A DNA stretch of 64,000 nucleotides from Acidicapsa acidisoli (GCF_025685625.1 NZ_JAGSYI010000005.1:248001-312000), one strand, 5' to 3'; shown: positions 18,569-28,170, numbered from the stretch's first letter. The notes: generated by a model from the sequence alone, not told the origin. Numbers and translations: made by a program.

Positions 18569-20179
18569 ATGAACAGACGCGGCTTCGTTCTGAAGGCCGG
18601 CTTATTCGCGGCGGGTTCGGCGTTCGGCTCTTCCCTCGTTGGCTGCGGAAGCGGAGAGCTTTATATCCCGTGTCTGGGTCCAGCCGCTGAGCCTGCGCCG
18701 GTCCCGGGAATGACCTATATTCGGGCCTCGCAGATTGGCTGCGCCCTCGACTGCAATCTTGAAAACGGGCGCAACAAGTACTCGGGCGGCGCTGCGACCG
18801 ATGACGCGCCTCGGATCAATGCGGCGATGGCTGCCGCGTCCGCGAGCAATCCGATCACGCTCATCCTCGACGGGAGTGCGCTCATCTCCGGACTGTACAT
18901 GCCGGCCGGCGGTTATTGGAGCATTGCGGGACTAGGCTGCGGAACGGGGTTCTTTATCAAGTCGGGCTCCAACAGCGATGGCATCCACAACGGCGGCCCG
19001 AATGCAGCCAATCCTTCCGATCCGGGACCGCCAGCCCCGCCGCGTGGTGCAAACGTCTCGCTCAGCAACTTCACCCTAAATGGCAACCAGGGAAACGGCC
19101 GCAACGGAGACTCCTCGACCGGTACGCGTCAGGGAAACGTGGCGAACGATTGGTACTTCGGAATCAACCTGATGAATCTGGACAACATCAGTATTCAAAA
19201 TGTGGTTGTGGTAAATACCCCTGCTTACCACGTACGGCTCTCAAACGTCGGCCATGTCACGATCTCAGGGTGCGTGCTCAGAAGCAGCGGTGAAAACACG
19301 GACGGACTGCACTTCGACGGCCCGGCGAACGACATTGCGATTTCGAACTGCAGCTTCACCACCGGAGACGATGCGATTGCGCTGAATTGCCCAGAGGGTT
19401 ACACCGGCAACATATCGCGTGTAACCGTCACCAACTGTACATTTAACAGCCTCACCCTGATGAGACTTTACACGGTCTCTCCGGACTGGGGGCCGATGTT
19501 CTATATCGACGATGTTAAAGTCACGAATTGCAGTGGTACAGTTTCGAATTGCGCTTTTCTGATTGGTACATGCCGGTACAGCAACCCAAACTCTGTCAAT
19601 GGCTTGATTATCTCGGATTGCAGCCTTACAACCCCTGTGGTGCTGGATCTTGCAGCAAACTGGGGGACAATTGTGCTCACCAAGGTTTCCCATGTACCGC
19701 TCAATATCAATCAGGCTCCTGGGTTCGCCTTCGTGCGGACCTCACCGGTCTTCGCAGGAATGACCTACCTTGGCTCAAGTCTCTCCATCAACAATTGCAC
19801 AATTACCAATAGCGAAGACTTCCCCGTCGCGGCCCTGATCCTGGAAAATGGCTCGACGATCAATAATTTGGAATTCAATGGATTTGCGGTGCAGGATGCA
19901 TCTGGGACCTCTTTCTCCACCGCGCCCCAACTGCTCAACATCATGTCGGGATCAATCGGGCAATTGGCGCTCAGCTCTCTCAATAGTGCACACATCGCAG
20001 TTCCCGTATCCGCGGGCGGATTCTCGAGCATCGGATCTATTAGTGGGTCTGGCGTGCTGGCTACCGGCTGGGAATTTCCGGATTCTGTAATGGCAAATAA
20101 TGTACCGTATATTTCGGCGAGCACACACCAGCCGTCGATCAAGATCGACGGCGTGGTTGAGTCCTATACGGGAGCTTGA
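18569..20179 (+). CDS. Tat-exported right-handed beta-helix protein (GH28/pectate-lyase-like)
   Basis: About 536 aa from ATG 18569, which follows AAGG and starts the twin-arginine signal NRRGFVLKAG. A lipobox-like LVGC follows at about residue 26, so it may be a Tat lipoprotein. The rest is a parallel beta-helix with many short N- and S-rich turns. Segments ENTDGLHFDG and TGDDAIAL resemble the NTD and DD catalytic motifs of glycoside hydrolase family 28 (polygalacturonase). The GHG motif of that family is not evident, so the activity is uncertain. A plant-polysaccharide role is plausible for a soil acidobacterium. The longer upstream extension of the frame has no support. Confidence 0.8.
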   Translation: MNRRGFVLKAGLFAAGSAFGSSLVGCGSGELYIPCLGPAAEPAPVPGMTYIRASQIGCALDCNLENGRNKYSGGAATDDAPRINAAMAAASASNPITLILDGSALISGLYMPAGGYWSIAGLGCGTGFFIKSGSNSDGIHNGGPNAANPSDPGPPAPPRGANVSLSNFTLNGNQGNGRNGDSSTGTRQGNVANDWYFGINLMNLDNISIQNVVVVNTPAYHVRLSNVGHVTISGCVLRSSGENTDGLHFDGPANDIAISNCSFTTGDDAIALNCPEGYTGNISRVTVTNCTFNSLTLMRLYTVSPDWGPMFYIDDVKVTNCSGTVSNCAFLIGTCRYSNPNSVNGLIISDCSLTTPVVLDLAANWGTIVLTKVSHVPLNINQAPGFAFVRTSPVFAGMTYLGSSLSINNCTITNSEDFPVAALILENGSTINNLEFNGFAVQDASGTSFSTAPQLLNIMSGSIGQLALSSLNSAHIAVPVSAGGFSSIGSISGSGVLATGWEFPDSVMANNVPYISASTHQPSIKIDGVVESYTGA

Positions 20180-20187
20180 GCTGGCCG

Positions 20188-21480
20188 CTATCCCTGCGCA
20201 AACGGCTCTTCGAGGGAGTGGCTCTGAGGGGTAAACAGGACAGCGCCATCGGGTGTAATGTGCATGTCGTCTTCGAGCCGGATGCCGAACTCGCCGCGCA
20301 GGTAAATTCCGGGCTCGTCCGAAAAGCACATCCCTGCTTCCAGCAGTTGCGAATTTCCTCGAACCAGGTATGGCCACTCGTGACCATCCATGCCGATGCC
20401 GTGACCGACACGATGGGTAAAATGTGCGTAATCCGGCCCGAATCCGGCGTCGTCGATCACTTTGCGCGCTGCTGCATCGACTGATCCGCAGGTTACGCCG
20501 GGCTTTGCCGCAGCGAGTGCCGCAGCCTGGGCGCGATGGACGACGTCAAAGACCTGTTTCATTTTGTCGGTCGCCTTGCCCACGGTAAAGCTTCGGCTGA
20601 TGTCGGATTGATAGCCTTCCACGACGCAGCCATCGTCAATCAGGACCAGACTGCCCTCTTTCAGTACCTGCGGCTGGATCGAGCCGTGGGGTAACGCAGA
20701 GTAAGCATCCACCTGGCAGCTTGCATCGCCCGGGAAGCCGGTGAGTTGATACGCCGCGCCGATCCACTCGCTGACCTGCCGGTTTGTGATCCCGGGCCGA
20801 ACCGACTTCCACGCAGCCTCGTAGACCGATAGCGTCACGTCATTGGCCAGTTGCATCAGCTTGAGTTCCGCTGTGCTCTTGATGGCCCGGCATCCTGCTG
20901 TCACAGGGGTGGCGCTGACGGTCTCGAAGCCCGGATTGGCTTTACGAACCCCGTCGGAAAAGACGAATGTGACGCGCTCTTCGATACCCAATTTTCCTGT
21001 GGTCAGGCCAAGGTCTTTGAGACCCTGCGCCACCAGCGCATAGGGATTCTCGTCTTCCTGCCATGTGTAGACTTTGGATGCTGCGCCTGCTGGAGCCTCG
21101 CGCATCTGTTCGCGGGCGCGCTCCTCTTCAAAGGCCGGGCAGACGTAAAACGGGGCGCCCTTTTGCGGCAAAATGGCGACGAAGAGGCGCTCGCTGTTCC
21201 ACCAGCGGATGCCGGTGAAATAGACGAGGGAAGTTCCGCCGATGAGGGCAATGGCGTCGATTTGCTGGGCACGCATCAGTTCGCGGGCGCGCTCGAAGCG
21301 CTGTTCGCGTTCGGCGGCCGAGATGGGTTTTGCTTCCGCGCGGCGATCTTTCAACGCAGCGAGCGCGGGCGGCAGGCTGCTGGCGCTGGAGGCGAACTGG
21401 GCGACGCCTTTGGTTGCTGTGAGGACAGGCAGCGTGGCGGCTGCTGCGGAGGCAGAGAGGAAGCGGCGGCGGCTAAGCAT
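20188..21480 (-). CDS. Tat-exported M24 metallopeptidase (Xaa-Pro aminopeptidase-like)
   Basis: About 430 aa from ATG 21480, chosen because it begins the Tat signal LSRRRFLSASAAAATLP; an upstream in-frame ATG would place 22 residues before it. An N-terminal creatinase-like domain (about residues 60-190) precedes the pita-bread M24 domain. The five metal ligands are visible: LIDDGC (Asp), SDISRS (Asp), GHGIGM (His), DEPGIY (Glu) and RLEDDM (Glu). It is thus likely an active dinuclear-metal exopeptidase working outside the cytoplasm. It is convergent with the beta-helix gene, 8 bp apart. Confidence 0.9.
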   Translation of the reverse strand: MLSRRRFLSASAAAATLPVLTATKGVAQFASSASSLPPALAALKDRRAEAKPISAAEREQRFERARELMRAQQIDAIALIGGTSLVYFTGIRWWNSERLFVAILPQKGAPFYVCPAFEEERAREQMREAPAGAASKVYTWQEDENPYALVAQGLKDLGLTTGKLGIEERVTFVFSDGVRKANPGFETVSATPVTAGCRAIKSTAELKLMQLANDVTLSVYEAAWKSVRPGITNRQVSEWIGAAYQLTGFPGDASCQVDAYSALPHGSIQPQVLKEGSLVLIDDGCVVEGYQSDISRSFTVGKATDKMKQVFDVVHRAQAAALAAAKPGVTCGSVDAAARKVIDDAGFGPDYAHFTHRVGHGIGMDGHEWPYLVRGNSQLLEAGMCFSDEPGIYLRGEFGIRLEDDMHITPDGAVLFTPQSHSLEEPFAQG

Positions 21481-21655
21481 ATGTTTTCCAATGTACCGCG
21501 TCCGGATCGCGGGTGGGCTTGCGGGTGGTGGGTTAGTTTGAAACAAGACCCACCCTCGGGGGCTGAAGCCCTTTTATATTGCTGGACTGAATGTACGGGC
21601 TAAGGCCCGTACTCTTCAAACTGACCCACACCCGCTTCCGTATACTGCGAGCACG

Positions 21656-23710
21656 ATGAAGCTGCTCTCTCGAATGCTCCTGTCTTTCGTATTTTTCTGG
21701 CTTGCGACGAACGTGCAAGCCCGCGTTGTCAACGTGGAAGTGCTGTCGCGTACTCCGATTGCGTCCAATGGCTCCGGAATGCCGGCGTACGAAAAGATCG
21801 TCGCGCGGGTGCACTTCGCGGTCAGCCCGGAGAATATTCATAATCGGCCTATTGTCGATTTGGAGAAAGCGGTTAGAAATCCTCAAGGTGAGGTCGAATT
21901 CTCCTCTGATCTGTTTCTGCTGCGCCCCGTTCTTGACGGAAACGGCCACGGAAACGGCGAGATGCTGCTGGAGATTCCGAATCGCGGCGGCAAGGGGATT
22001 TTGCCGCTGGTGGACGGCGGCAAGGCCGACCCGGGAAGCGCGGCCGATCTGGGCGATGCGTGGCTGCTGCGGCAGGGGTTCACCTTTGCGTCGCTGGGCT
22101 GGCAGTGGGATGTTGTGGACACTCCGGACAGACTGCGGCTCTATGCGCCGATCGCGTATGACAGCGGCGGGAAACACATTTCGGGATTGCTTCGCGACGA
22201 CTTCACTCCGACGGAAGCCTCCGTTGAAGTTCCGCTGGGCCACATCACGGGCAGCGGGCTGGGAGGGACGGAGTATCCTGCTGCTGCGCCCGACGATCCC
22301 CGGAACGTACTGACGGTCCGTGACAGGCCGCATGGCGAACGCCAGGTAATTCCGCGGTCGCAATGGGCCTTTGCACACACGGTTGACGGCAAAACGATCC
22401 CCAGCGATCGATTCCTGCACTTAAATTCAGGGTTTGTTCCAGGCAGAATTTATGAACTGGTGTACGTTGTGCAGGACCCGGTGGTGGCAGGTCTTGGCTT
22501 TGCCGCCGTGCGGGATTTCGTGGCGTGGATGAAGCATTCTCCGGATGCGATTGCGCCGGTGCGGTTCAGCTATGCGGCTGGGATTTCGCAGTGCGGGCGA
22601 TTTCTGCGCGATTTTCTTTACGAGGGTTTCAACGCGGACGAATCCGGCGGGATGGTGCTGGATGGGGTGCTGGCACACGTGGGCGGCGCGGGGCGCGGCA
22701 GCTTCAATTACCGATTTGCGCAGCCTTCGCGCGATGGGCAGCCTACGTCTTCGATTGACTGGCCGACGGACATCTTTCCGTTCACTGACATGCCGGAACT
22801 AGACCCGGCACATCCTTCCAGTAAAGCCGCCGGGCTGCTGGATGCGGCCGGCAAAGAACGCGTTGCGCCCAGGATCTTCCTTTCGCACACTTCGTATGAG
22901 TACTGGGGGCGCGCTGCTTCGCTGATCCATACGACGGCGGACGGCAAGGCGGATGCGCCAATCGGCTCGAATGTCCGCATTTACTATTACTCGGGGTTGC
23001 AACACTTTTCGGTGCCGTTTCCGCCACAAATGGGAACAGGCAACTGGGCTAGTCAGCAGTTGCCCAGTCCGTTGCCGATCAAGTGGTTCTGGCGGGCGAT
23101 GATCGCGAATATGGATGCGTGGGTTCGCGCGGGCACAGCTCCTCCACCGAGCCGGTATCCGAAGATCGCGGATGGAACGCTTGTTCCTGTCGATAAGCTG
23201 GCTTTTCCGGCTGTCGTCCCAGGTCTGAAACCGCCCGCCGATCATGCCGGAGGCTGGGATCTCGACTTCGGACCGGACTGGCACGACGGCATTCTGAGCA
23301 AGCAGCCGCCTATCGTCGGGTTTGCTTATCCGGCGCTTGTGCCGCAGGTGGATGCGGATGGAAATGACCTCGGAGGGATCCGGTTGCCGGAGATTGCTGT
23401 GCCGCTGGCCACGTACACCGGCTGGAATCTGCGCGCGGCGGCGATGGGCGCGCCGGATGAGCGCATTGCGTTCCTTGGCTCGTTTGTGCCGTTTCACCGC
23501 ACGGCTGTCGAGGCGGCAGCGGCGCATGACCCACGGGTCGCCATTGCGGATCGCTATAAGGACTACGACGATTACCGGGCGCGTTTCCAGAAGGCGCTGG
23601 AGGAACTTGTTCACGAGCGTTACATTCTTGCCGAAGACGCACCGCAACTTGCGGGCCGATCTCAGGAAGAGTGGGATTGGATTACGCGATATTGGGAGAA
23701 GAACAAATAG
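21656..23710 (+). CDS. Secreted alpha/beta-hydrolase-domain protein (Abhydrolase_10 type)
   Basis: A 684-aa protein with an N-terminal signal peptide (LLSFVFFWLATNVQA). Residues from about 25 onward (VNVEVLSRTPIASNGSGMPAYEKI) match the large Abhydrolase_10 (PF20091) proteins common in Acidobacteria. The nucleophile elbow is probably the Ser in YAAGISQCGRFL. A late His in the GLQHFSVPF segment may belong to the triad. Function in the family is unproven; a carboxylesterase role is a guess. The start ATG follows a weak purine stretch. It is divergent from the M24 gene and convergent with the anti-sigma gene. Confidence 0.8.
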   Translation: MKLLSRMLLSFVFFWLATNVQARVVNVEVLSRTPIASNGSGMPAYEKIVARVHFAVSPENIHNRPIVDLEKAVRNPQGEVEFSSDLFLLRPVLDGNGHGNGEMLLEIPNRGGKGILPLVDGGKADPGSAADLGDAWLLRQGFTFASLGWQWDVVDTPDRLRLYAPIAYDSGGKHISGLLRDDFTPTEASVEVPLGHITGSGLGGTEYPAAAPDDPRNVLTVRDRPHGERQVIPRSQWAFAHTVDGKTIPSDRFLHLNSGFVPGRIYELVYVVQDPVVAGLGFAAVRDFVAWMKHSPDAIAPVRFSYAAGISQCGRFLRDFLYEGFNADESGGMVLDGVLAHVGGAGRGSFNYRFAQPSRDGQPTSSIDWPTDIFPFTDMPELDPAHPSSKAAGLLDAAGKERVAPRIFLSHTSYEYWGRAASLIHTTADGKADAPIGSNVRIYYYSGLQHFSVPFPPQMGTGNWASQQLPSPLPIKWFWRAMIANMDAWVRAGTAPPPSRYPKIADGTLVPVDKLAFPAVVPGLKPPADHAGGWDLDFGPDWHDGILSKQPPIVGFAYPALVPQVDADGNDLGGIRLPEIAVPLATYTGWNLRAAAMGAPDERIAFLGSFVPFHRTAVEAAAAHDPRVAIADRYKDYDDYRARFQKALEELVHERYILAEDAPQLAGRSQEEWDWITRYWEKNK

Positions 23711-23725
23711 CCGAAGCGGCCTAAC

Positions 23726-24448
23726 TCAGCCGCGGACTGAGACGCCGGAGAATGACAGCACGGCGAGTCCGCGAACGGGCTGACCGAAGAAGCGGGCAGG
23801 CTCGAAGACGCTGAAAAGCAGTAGATTTTCGACTTCGGCGCGGGTCTGCTGGTCGGTGGGGCCGCTCACGATGCGGTAGTCGTAGACGCGGCCTGAACCG
23901 TTGACATAGGCCTCGACGACCACGGGGCCGTTCACCGTTCCGATCTGCTCCTCATCCGGGGTTACTCCCGAGTTGTACAGGAATTTCGGAGCGGTCGCCA
24001 TGCCAAGAGGCTCGTCCTGCGCTGCGGCGTGTTCAGGATGAGCAAACATGCCCACAACAAGCCCAACCGTCCCGAGCAGCAGTACGGCGCTGGCGAAACC
24101 GGCGGAAAGCTGCAACAGGAACGGCCCTACAGTATTGCGCCATGCCAGTTCCCAACCGGCCAGTCGCCCGCGACGACGTTGCGCGCGCTCCTGCGAGATT
24201 GCTACGCGAATTCGGAGCAACAGATCATCTGGTTCTTTTGCCGCGCCGGAGACCGGTCCAAGCGAGGACAGGACGCGCAGCATTCTGCGCTCTGCCTCAA
24301 ACTCGGTGGCGCAGTTGGCGCAGCTTTCAAGATGGGTAGCCATGCGCTGCATTTCGCGACCGGTGAGGCGACTGTCAAGATACTCCGCGAACCGGGCGCG
24401 AACTGAGGAGCAGCTGGGCGCTGCGATCTTGGGGAAGATGGAGATCAT
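23726..24448 (-). CDS. Membrane anti-sigma factor with zinc finger and TonB-C-like periplasmic domain
   Basis: 240 aa. The N-terminal cytoplasmic part carries the zinc-binding anti-sigma motif HLESCANC (H-x3-C-x2-C). A single membrane segment follows at about residues 115-140 (SAGFASAVLLLGTVGLVVGMF). The periplasmic C-terminus (VVVEAYVNGSGRVYDYRIVSG, then FEPARFFGQPVRG) looks like a TonB C-terminal or energy-transducer fold. Its ATG overlaps the sigma gene stop by 4 bp, so the pair is coupled. It likely holds the partner sigma factor at the membrane until an envelope signal arrives. Confidence 0.82.
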   Translation of the reverse strand: MISIFPKIAAPSCSSVRARFAEYLDSRLTGREMQRMATHLESCANCATEFEAERRMLRVLSSLGPVSGAAKEPDDLLLRIRVAISQERAQRRRGRLAGWELAWRNTVGPFLLQLSAGFASAVLLLGTVGLVVGMFAHPEHAAAQDEPLGMATAPKFLYNSGVTPDEEQIGTVNGPVVVEAYVNGSGRVYDYRIVSGPTDQQTRAEVENLLLFSVFEPARFFGQPVRGLAVLSFSGVSVRG

Positions 24449-25158
24449 TACGCCTCCTCACCCTGGGACACCTGCGCCTGATACGGACCATTGGCGAGGG
24501 TTGCGCTGGCATTTTTGGTTCGCTCGGCATCGTCGGCCAGGAGGAATTGCCGCAAACAGGCTCTGCCTCGCACCAGACGGGATTTGACTGTGCCGAGGTT
24601 TACGCCGAGCATTTCCGCTACTTCCTCGTAGACGAATCCCTCTATGTCGCGCAGGATCAGTGTCATACGGAACGGCTCGGGGACTTGCCGCAGGGCGGCT
24701 TCGACGCGCTCGCGAGCCTCAGTGTGCGTGGCCATCTCGTATGGCGACTCACCTGGATCGACGAGCATTTCTTTGAGCCGCGCCGGCTCGCCGTTTTCGC
24801 TGTCGACGGTTTCCGTCTCGATCGTAACTTCCTGCTGCTTATGCCGCCGCCACCAGCGCCGCTGGTTCAATCCTTCATGCAGGGCGATGCGGTAGATCCA
24901 GGTACGCAGGGAGGACTCGCCATGGAAGGACCCAATTCCGCGAAAAACCTTGACGAAAACGTCCTGGGTAAGATCGGCGGCGTCTGAGGGGTCTCGAACG
25001 GTACGCGCGAGGAGGCTGTAGATGGGTTGATGGTAGCGAGTGATGAGCCACGAGAATGCTTCCTCTGATCCTGCCTTCAATTCGGCGATCAGGGCTGCTT
25101 CTTCCGTGTGAATTGTGAGTGCACTGGCGATGTTTCCCAAGGTTATGTCCGCCTGCAA
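24448..25158 (-). CDS. ECF sigma-70 factor (RpoE-like)
   Basis: About 236 aa. Region 2 (FSWLITRYHQPIYSLLARTV, then DLTQDVFVKVFRGIGSF and RTWIYRIALH) and region 4 (LRQVPEPFRMTLILRDIEGF, then EEVAEMLGVNLGTVKSRLVRGR) are intact. Several starts are possible; TTG at 25158 has the best ribosome site (GGAGG, 8-base spacing), while a GTG at 25173 and an ATG at 25251 lack one. The Glu/Asp-rich linker between regions 2 and 4 is longer than average. It is co-transcribed with the membrane anti-sigma gene just downstream. Confidence 0.88.
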   Translation of the reverse strand: MQADITLGNIASALTIHTEEAALIAELKAGSEEAFSWLITRYHQPIYSLLARTVRDPSDAADLTQDVFVKVFRGIGSFHGESSLRTWIYRIALHEGLNQRRWWRRHKQQEVTIETETVDSENGEPARLKEMLVDPGESPYEMATHTEARERVEAALRQVPEPFRMTLILRDIEGFVYEEVAEMLGVNLGTVKSRLVRGRACLRQFLLADDAERTKNASATLANGPYQAQVSQGEEA

Positions 25159-25355
25159 GTCCGTGCCCTCCACATTAACGCAAAAGACGTACCCTTTGCA
25201 TCTGCGTGGTGATCTTTCGTGGTCCAGATCACATCCGCCGCATCTGCTCAAACGCCCTGGTTGCCGGCAGATCTTTTCAGCGCCTGCTCGACTCGTCCTG
25301 ATAACTTAGACACCGGAAGAGGTTGGAATTGTTCCCGACCTCGTTGCCGGTTCCA

Positions 25356-25375
25356 GATCGATCCTGGGATCGATC
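25356..25375. repeat. Inverted repeat GATCGATCC-TG-GGATCGATC
   Basis: Perfect 9-bp arms with a 2-bp spacer, between the sigma gene and the decayed oxidoreductase. It could act as an operator for the sigma operon or a hairpin; no T-run supports termination. Confidence 0.5.
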
Positions 25376-25390
25376 CGGAGTGATACCTAC

Positions 25391-26405
25391 CTATCTGTAT
25401 GAATCGAAAAGACGATCCGCTTTCCTTTTTCCACCGCGCTCCAGGCTTTTTCCACATCCGCGAGGGGAATCGATTCGACCGCGACGCTGGCCTGCGGCGG
25501 CGAGCGAGAGCAGAGTGGGGACGTCGTTAAAGATCTGGTCGAGCAGAACGCTGCCTAATCCGCTGCCCATGAGAGTGAGATCGGTACTGCGGAGAAGCGC
25601 GCCGGGAAGGGAGATGGCCTTTCCGGCGCTCTCGCCGACCTCCACGAGACGGGTACGGCGGGTTGCCGTGGAACGGAAGCCTTTGGCGAGCGCAGCTAAC
25701 AGGAGTTCTGTCGGGCGCCCCAGAGATAATCGATCACGACGTCGATTCCCCGGTCGCGAATCTGTGCGGCAAAGGATTCGCTGACCTGCTCCTCCGGATC
25801 GGAGAGGACGACGACTGCGTCGACACGAGGGATTCGAGCGCTTCGCGGCTTCGGCCGGCGGCGATGATTTTTCCGGCACCCAGGTAGCGCGGACTGGATG
25901 GCGAGTTGGCCGGCGACTCCTGTTGCGCCCATGATCAGAACTGTTTCTCCTGCAGCAACACCGGCGCGGAGCTTGAGCGAAAGCCACGCTGACATGCCCG
26001 GATTGACGATTGCGGCGGCCTGCGCCGGATCCAGACCGGAGGGCAACGGAATGCATTTTGCCGGCACGACGACTGTTCGCTCAGCCATGGTGCCGAAGGG
26101 AGGTCGAGCGGCGAAGCAGTAGACAAGGCTGCCGTCCGGGAGTTCTCCGACGCCGTCGATGCCTGCGACTACAGGAACCTCTGGCCGCGGCTGGAATAAT
26201 GCTGCCCGTTGGCGATGGCTTTGACGACGGGATGCAGGCCGGCGGCGTGCATTTGAATGATGGCCTCGCCGTCGCCGGCGACCGGTTCCAGGAAATCCTG
26301 AAATTCGAGCGCGTGACCCAGGATGTTGACGACGGCTGCTTTCGTGCTGGCGACCTCTTTGTCCATCAGTATGACTGGCTCGAACTTTGCGATTGCAAGA
26401 GGCAA
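25391..26405 (-). pseudogene. Decayed zinc-independent quinone oxidoreductase (MDR family)
   Basis: Three minus-strand frames contribute successive pieces of one medium-chain dehydrogenase/reductase. The N-terminus is MPLAIAKFEPVILMDKEVAS in the first frame. The second frame gives VVAGIDGVGELPDGSLVYCF, CIPLPSGLDPAQAAAIVNPG and the cofactor strand VLIMGATGVAG. After further shifts come RDRGIDVVIDYLWG and the C-terminus ending SIHTDR. At least three frameshifts are needed, so no intact product is made. It lies immediately beside the tRNA-Ala insertion hotspot. Confidence 0.85.
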
Positions 26406-26525
26406 CTTCCCCGGCTGGTTTGCATTCTGCCATTAGTAAAAGTGGTTTACCGCGCTTCGGCGGTCGGGGGTTTGACGAATCGAGCCTGAGCGGCGAAAAT
26501 AGAAAAGTTGTTCCCACCGTATCGT

Positions 26526-26601
26526 GGGCCTGTGGCGCAGCTGGGAGCGCGCTTCCATGGCATGGAAGAGGTCATCGGTTCGATCCCGATCAGGTCCACC
26601 A
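26526..26601 (+). tRNA. tRNA-Ala (GGC), integration target
   Basis: A complete cloverleaf. The acceptor GGGCCTG pairs with CAGGTCC (one G-T), with discriminator A and an encoded CCA. The anticodon stem CTTCC/GGAAG closes loop ATGGCAT with anticodon GGC. The T-loop is TTCGATC. The last 45 bases are repeated 5.7 kb away at 32273, which marks this tRNA as the attachment target of the adjoining element; the tRNA itself is intact. Confidence 0.95.
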
Positions 26602-26602
26602 A
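26557..26602 (+). repeat. attL: 46-bp tRNA-Ala 3' end repeat
   Basis: From the anticodon loop through CCA plus one base. It is identical over 46 bases to 32273-32318. A partly conserved tail follows at both ends, including CAACAACTTAGCGGA (26609-26623 and 32325-32339). Confidence 0.92.
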
Positions 26603-26637
26603 TAAACCCAACAACTTAGCGGATTCGCAGAAAAAAC

Positions 26638-26656
26638 GCGATACGCTTTCGATACG
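26638..26656 (+). promoter_or_regulatory. Left pair of integrase arm-type repeats
   Basis: GCGATACG-CTT-TCGATACG, followed by TTGGTTCT. The right-end counterpart at 32168 is GCGATACG-TTTA-GCGATACG followed by TCGGTTCC. The matched arrangement at both ends suggests recombinase or excisionase binding; binding is inferred. Confidence 0.6.
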
Positions 26657-26663
26657 TTGGTTC

Positions 26664-27860
26664 TCATGCTGCATCCTCCGCAGCACTTTCTACGACATTT
26701 CTTGAACGGTCCAGAAGAACATCGACCACCCGGCTCTGCGCTTCTCGCTTTGCTGAAGTCAGGGCCTTCGTGTAAATGTTCATCGTCGTGGAGATGTTGG
26801 CGTGGCGCATCAACTCCTGCACCACTTTGACATCTTCCCCGTTAGCTTTGAGCAGCGTTGAGTAGGTGTGCCGGAAGGTATGGAAACCGACCCACTTTGT
26901 GATTCCGGCCCGCTTTGCGGCTGGCTGCAGGAAGCGATCCAGAAGCGTATCGGCCCAGGGCGGCATTTTGCCCTGAACTCGTTCGCTGGCGAAGACCCAG
27001 TCATCCGGCTCGGCGTAGCAGGTTTCCTTCCTCCAAGCCAGCAACTCTGCAGTGGTGAGCTCATCGATGGGAACCGGCCTGCGGGAGGTCTCCGTTTTGC
27101 ACTTCCCGACAATGCCGTCCACGACCGACCGGCTAACATCCATTTGCAATGTTTTCCAGTCGATGTCCATCCACTTGAGGCCCAGGACTTCGCTGATGCG
27201 CAGCCCGGTTGTTGCCGCCACGATGCCAATGACGCGCATCTTCTGCGGCAACTCCAGCATGAGCGCACGGAACTCGGTCACTTCCAGCGGTTCCGTAACC
27301 CGCTTCCGCTTGGTACTCTGGCGGACGGCAAAGATGGGGTTCTCCCCATCGTTGAGCCAGCCATAGCGGATTGCGTGTTGAAAGACTTCGCTCATGATGC
27401 CCTTGATCTTCGCTTTGGTTCCATTCGCTAAATCGTCGATGGAGCCAAGCCACCGCTCTACTGCCACTGCCTTGATCTCCCGAAGACGGTAATGTCCCCA
27501 ACGCGGAACGATTCTTGCCTTCAGATAAACAGCGTAGGTCTGCTTTGTCTGTACGACCTTCCGCTCGGATTCTTTTTCCAGATCCAACTCGATCAACCGG
27601 TAGTGTTCTACCAATTGCTCAAATGTTTCTGGCAAACCTTCAGGACGGGAGGTGTGATGGTTAACGTCGAGGCGCAGTGTGGAAACGGCTTTCCATGCCG
27701 CCGTTTCCGTTGGGTACTGCTTCACTGAACCAATTACAAGAGCACGCATTTTGGGTTTGCCTTTGGCGTCAATATCCCGCCATCGATAAACCCAGACTTC
27801 TGGCCCCTTCTTGCGCTGATGACGGCTGAAAAAGCCGTGTTGATACCGTGGTCGATTCAA
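26664..27860 (-). CDS. Tyrosine-type site-specific integrase (element 1)
   Basis: 398 aa: an N-terminal arm-binding part, a SAM-like core-binding domain (about residues 75-180) and a C-terminal catalytic domain. The catalytic residues are all visible: Arg in TGLRISEVLGL, the HxxR box in HTFRHTYSTLL, a His in MRHANIS and the nucleophile Tyr in MNIYTKAL. It lies directly beside attL with its 3' end toward the tRNA, the standard layout, and the excisionase-like gene is 12 bp upstream. It should be functional. Confidence 0.93.
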   Translation of the reverse strand: MNRPRYQHGFFSRHQRKKGPEVWVYRWRDIDAKGKPKMRALVIGSVKQYPTETAAWKAVSTLRLDVNHHTSRPEGLPETFEQLVEHYRLIELDLEKESERKVVQTKQTYAVYLKARIVPRWGHYRLREIKAVAVERWLGSIDDLANGTKAKIKGIMSEVFQHAIRYGWLNDGENPIFAVRQSTKRKRVTEPLEVTEFRALMLELPQKMRVIGIVAATTGLRISEVLGLKWMDIDWKTLQMDVSRSVVDGIVGKCKTETSRRPVPIDELTTAELLAWRKETCYAEPDDWVFASERVQGKMPPWADTLLDRFLQPAAKRAGITKWVGFHTFRHTYSTLLKANGEDVKVVQELMRHANISTTMNIYTKALTSAKREAQSRVVDVLLDRSRNVVESAAEDAA

Positions 27861-27872
27861 GAGACATTCCTC

Positions 27873-28106
27873 TCATTCCGACCCCGATGGCTGGTCCAAT
27901 TTTACCGCTTCACACTCCAACCATCGAGAGAGTTCCGAGAGGCGAAATCGCCACATCTGGCGCACTCCTCGACCTACGGGATGCGCCGGCAGGTCGCCTC
28001 TCCGGGCCAGTTTGAGCACAGTCTTCCGTGACAGGGCCAGGAAAGCCGCAGCACGTTCAGGAGCGACAAACGGCTCGTGCGTCGTGGGCGTATTCAGGAG
28101 TTCCAT
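27873..28106 (-). CDS. Excisionase-like helix-turn-helix protein
   Basis: 77 aa. The segment FVAPERAAAFLALSRKTVLKLA, followed by GDLPAHPVGRG and WRFRLSELSRWLE, matches the short MerR-like HTH_17/excisionase fold. It is 12 bp upstream of the integrase and in the same direction, so it is probably the recombination directionality factor or an integrase regulator. Confidence 0.8.
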   Translation of the reverse strand: MELLNTPTTHEPFVAPERAAAFLALSRKTVLKLARRGDLPAHPVGRGVRQMWRFRLSELSRWLECEAVKLDQPSGSE

Positions 28107-28170
28107 CTCTCACCTCATCTGGACATTTGCAACGCGAACAACACTGCTTCCTTGGCTTTCAAGAGTTCGA

